Positions 62,919-64,000 of a stretch of 64,000 bases of DNA are shown here, one piece after another. The stretch spans positions 186,001 to 250,000 of the forward strand of contig LNEC01000014.1 of assembly GCA_001464035.1 (NCBI GenBank), read 5' to 3'. The notes beneath the pieces are model-generated. The model was not told the origin of the DNA. It searched no databases and was given only the letters and a program-made list of their open reading frames with translations. Numbering within the stretch: position 1 is the first letter of the stretch; each line of letters opens with the position of its first letter. The stretch is from Bradyrhizobiaceae bacterium Ga0074131. Its GTDB lineage: Bacteria > Pseudomonadota > Alphaproteobacteria > Rhizobiales > Xanthobacteraceae. Both the position numbers and the translations under genes were made by a program.

Positions 62919-64000
62919 CTAGATCCAGCTCTGGAAAAGCATCAGCCGGACGAAGGTCTCCATCGACGTGCCCAGAAACGCCGCTGAGATCGGCAGCATC
63001 GCGGCGAAACCCGCGCATGCGAGCCCGACGAAAGCCCATAACAGCCAGCGCGGGGCATTGCCCCGCCGCAGCACGTAGACCACCGCCAGGCTCGCAAGGG
63101 TAGCGGCCGGCAGATAATAATACAGGAAGCCGAGCGTCCGCGGCAGCAGTGCCCAGGCCAGATAAGGCCCGGAATAGAACGACAGGATCAGGAACGCGTC
63201 GGCCCGGCGCGTCGCGATCCAGTCGCGCAGGCAAACCGCGAGCGCCGGCAGCGCCGTCCACAGCACCACGGGATTGCCGAGGAACACCACGGCCGCGATC
63301 CGATCGTCGGCGATCTTGTCGAACAGATACCACACCGGCCGCGTCAGAAACGGCCATGACGGCCACGAACTCATATAGGTGTGGCCCGCAATCGCGGTTG
63401 TGGTGTTGTCGCCGAAGATCCTGCGCTGGGCTTCGAGCAGGTCTGGAAGCGACAGGCCGTAGAGCGGCACGAAGGTCGCGAGATAGCTGACCGCGGGAAT
63501 GACCACGAAGCACGCGGCGAAGTGCGTCACTCTGAAATCGGGCCAGAGGTCCGGCCGATACCAGTCGCTTGGGTTGCCGTCGGCGAACTGTGTTCGCCAG
63601 CGCTGCATCAGCCGGATCACGGCCACGATCACGATGCAGACCGCGAGCGCAAACAGGCCGCTCCACTTGCAGGCGACCGAAAGACCGAATGCGAGGCCGG
63701 CGAGCGCGAACAAGAGATGCGGCCGCGCCTTGCGGAAGCCATGCATGAACGCCGCGATCGCCAACACGCCGAACGCCAGCGCGAATACATCCAGCATCGC
63801 GATCCGCGACTGCACGAACAGCATCTGGTTGAAGAAGGCGAGCAAGCCGGCGGCGATCGCGGGACCTTGCGCGGCGAACAGCGCGAGGCCGCAGAGATAG
63901 ATCGCGACAACCGCAAGCGATCCGAACAGCACGCTCGGGTAGCGCCAACCCAGCGGCACATCCCCGAAAGTGCGGATCGATAATGCGATCAGCTGTTTGG
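62919..64000 (-). CDS. GT39-type membrane glycosyltransferase (partial)
   Basis: The visible 360 residues of a larger membrane protein whose start lies beyond base 64000; the frame stays open to the window end (LIALSIRTFGDVPLGWRYPS). It matches the PMT/ArnT-like glycosyltransferase family 39: FNQMLFVQSRIAMLDVFALA near the first loops, ACKWSGLFALAVCIVIVA, and several long hydrophobic helices, with ILSFYSGPYLAWALLPRTLG in the C-terminal part. Members use lipid-linked sugars to modify proteins or lipids. Stop is at 62919. The catalytic acidic residues in the first luminal loop are outside the window. Confidence 0.85.
   Translation of the reverse strand, partial: KQLIALSIRTFGDVPLGWRYPSVLFGSLAVVAIYLCGLALFAAQGPAIAAGLLAFFNQMLFVQSRIAMLDVFALAFGVLAIAAFMHGFRKARPHLLFALAGLAFGLSVACKWSGLFALAVCIVIVAVIRLMQRWRTQFADGNPSDWYRPDLWPDFRVTHFAACFVVIPAVSYLATFVPLYGLSLPDLLEAQRRIFGDNTTTAIAGHTYMSSWPSWPFLTRPVWYLFDKIADDRIAAVVFLGNPVVLWTALPALAVCLRDWIATRRADAFLILSFYSGPYLAWALLPRTLGFLYYYLPAATLASLAVVYVLRRGNAPRWLLWAFVGLACAGFAAMLPISAAFLGTSMETFVRLMLFQSWI

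Overview
The window is GC-rich, densely coded chromosomal DNA of an alphaproteobacterium, most likely Bradyrhizobium or a close Nitrobacteraceae relative such as Rhodopseudomonas. The assignment is inferred from gene content: a 545-residue isocitrate lyase with a divergent ScfR/RamB-type regulator, the rhizobial glycerol ABC operon (glpR-D-S-T-P-Q-U-V order), DUF4170, many small bradyrhizobial proteins and multi-hairpin intergenic repeats. No rRNA, tRNA, CRISPR array, insertion sequence, phage or plasmid gene was seen.

Layout. 1-6.2 kb: end of a MoxR ATPase gene, then DUF58, BatA/DUF4159 and VWA/amidotransferase-like membrane proteins in one overlapping operon. 6.2-9.3 kb: a zinc-type unit, with a perfect 27-bp Zur-like palindrome, a DUF2946 protein and a ZnuD-like TonB receptor. 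9.4-13.1 kb: GNAT, glycosyltransferase 2, Nudix, metallophosphoesterase and a membrane-anchored hypothetical. 13.3-16.9 kb: DUF4170 and isocitrate lyase, divergent from the short-chain acyl regulator. 16.9-20.1 kb: a run of small proteins, with one candidate structured RNA. 20.2-23.8 kb: a three-subunit molybdenum hydroxylase. 24.1-28.9 kb: lytic transglycosylase, DUF1993, ene-reductase and GAF/HisKA_2 kinase. 29-38 kb: the glycerol uptake and oxidation operon with its DeoR repressor. 38.2-42.4 kb: an AI-2E/PerM-type membrane protein with a long extra C-terminal domain, a methyltransferase gene, and two decayed genes (LysR regulator, acyl-CoA thioesterase). 42.4-48.1 kb: a fatty acid beta-oxidation operon. 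48.3-54 kb: flavin reductase, then an RND efflux operon with its TetR regulator. 54.6-57 kb: an OmpR-type two-component pair. 57-61.1 kb: YcaQ-like protein, small secreted proteins, VapBC and an OmpA-domain protein. 61.1-64 kb: a hybrid histidine kinase whose sensor resembles the plant ethylene receptor, and a partial GT39 glycosyltransferase.

How the parts work together. Several modules are complete: glycerol import and oxidation (GlpV/PQ/ST/U, GlpD, GlpR); fatty acid beta-oxidation (FadE, thiolase, bifunctional FadJ), feeding acetyl-CoA to the glyoxylate shunt (AceA); zinc-limited outer-membrane uptake; and self-regulated efflux (TetR, adaptor, RND).

The most interesting signal is the kinase at 61164-62762. 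Its membrane domain has Asp35, Tyr42, Ile45, Pro46, Cys75 and His79, the six ethylene/copper-site residues of Arabidopsis ETR1 (D25, Y32, I35, P36, C65, H69) at exactly the same relative spacing. A plant-associated bacterium could use such a protein to sense ethylene. Bacterial ETR1-like proteins are already known in cyanobacteria, so the family is not new, and ligand binding here is inference.
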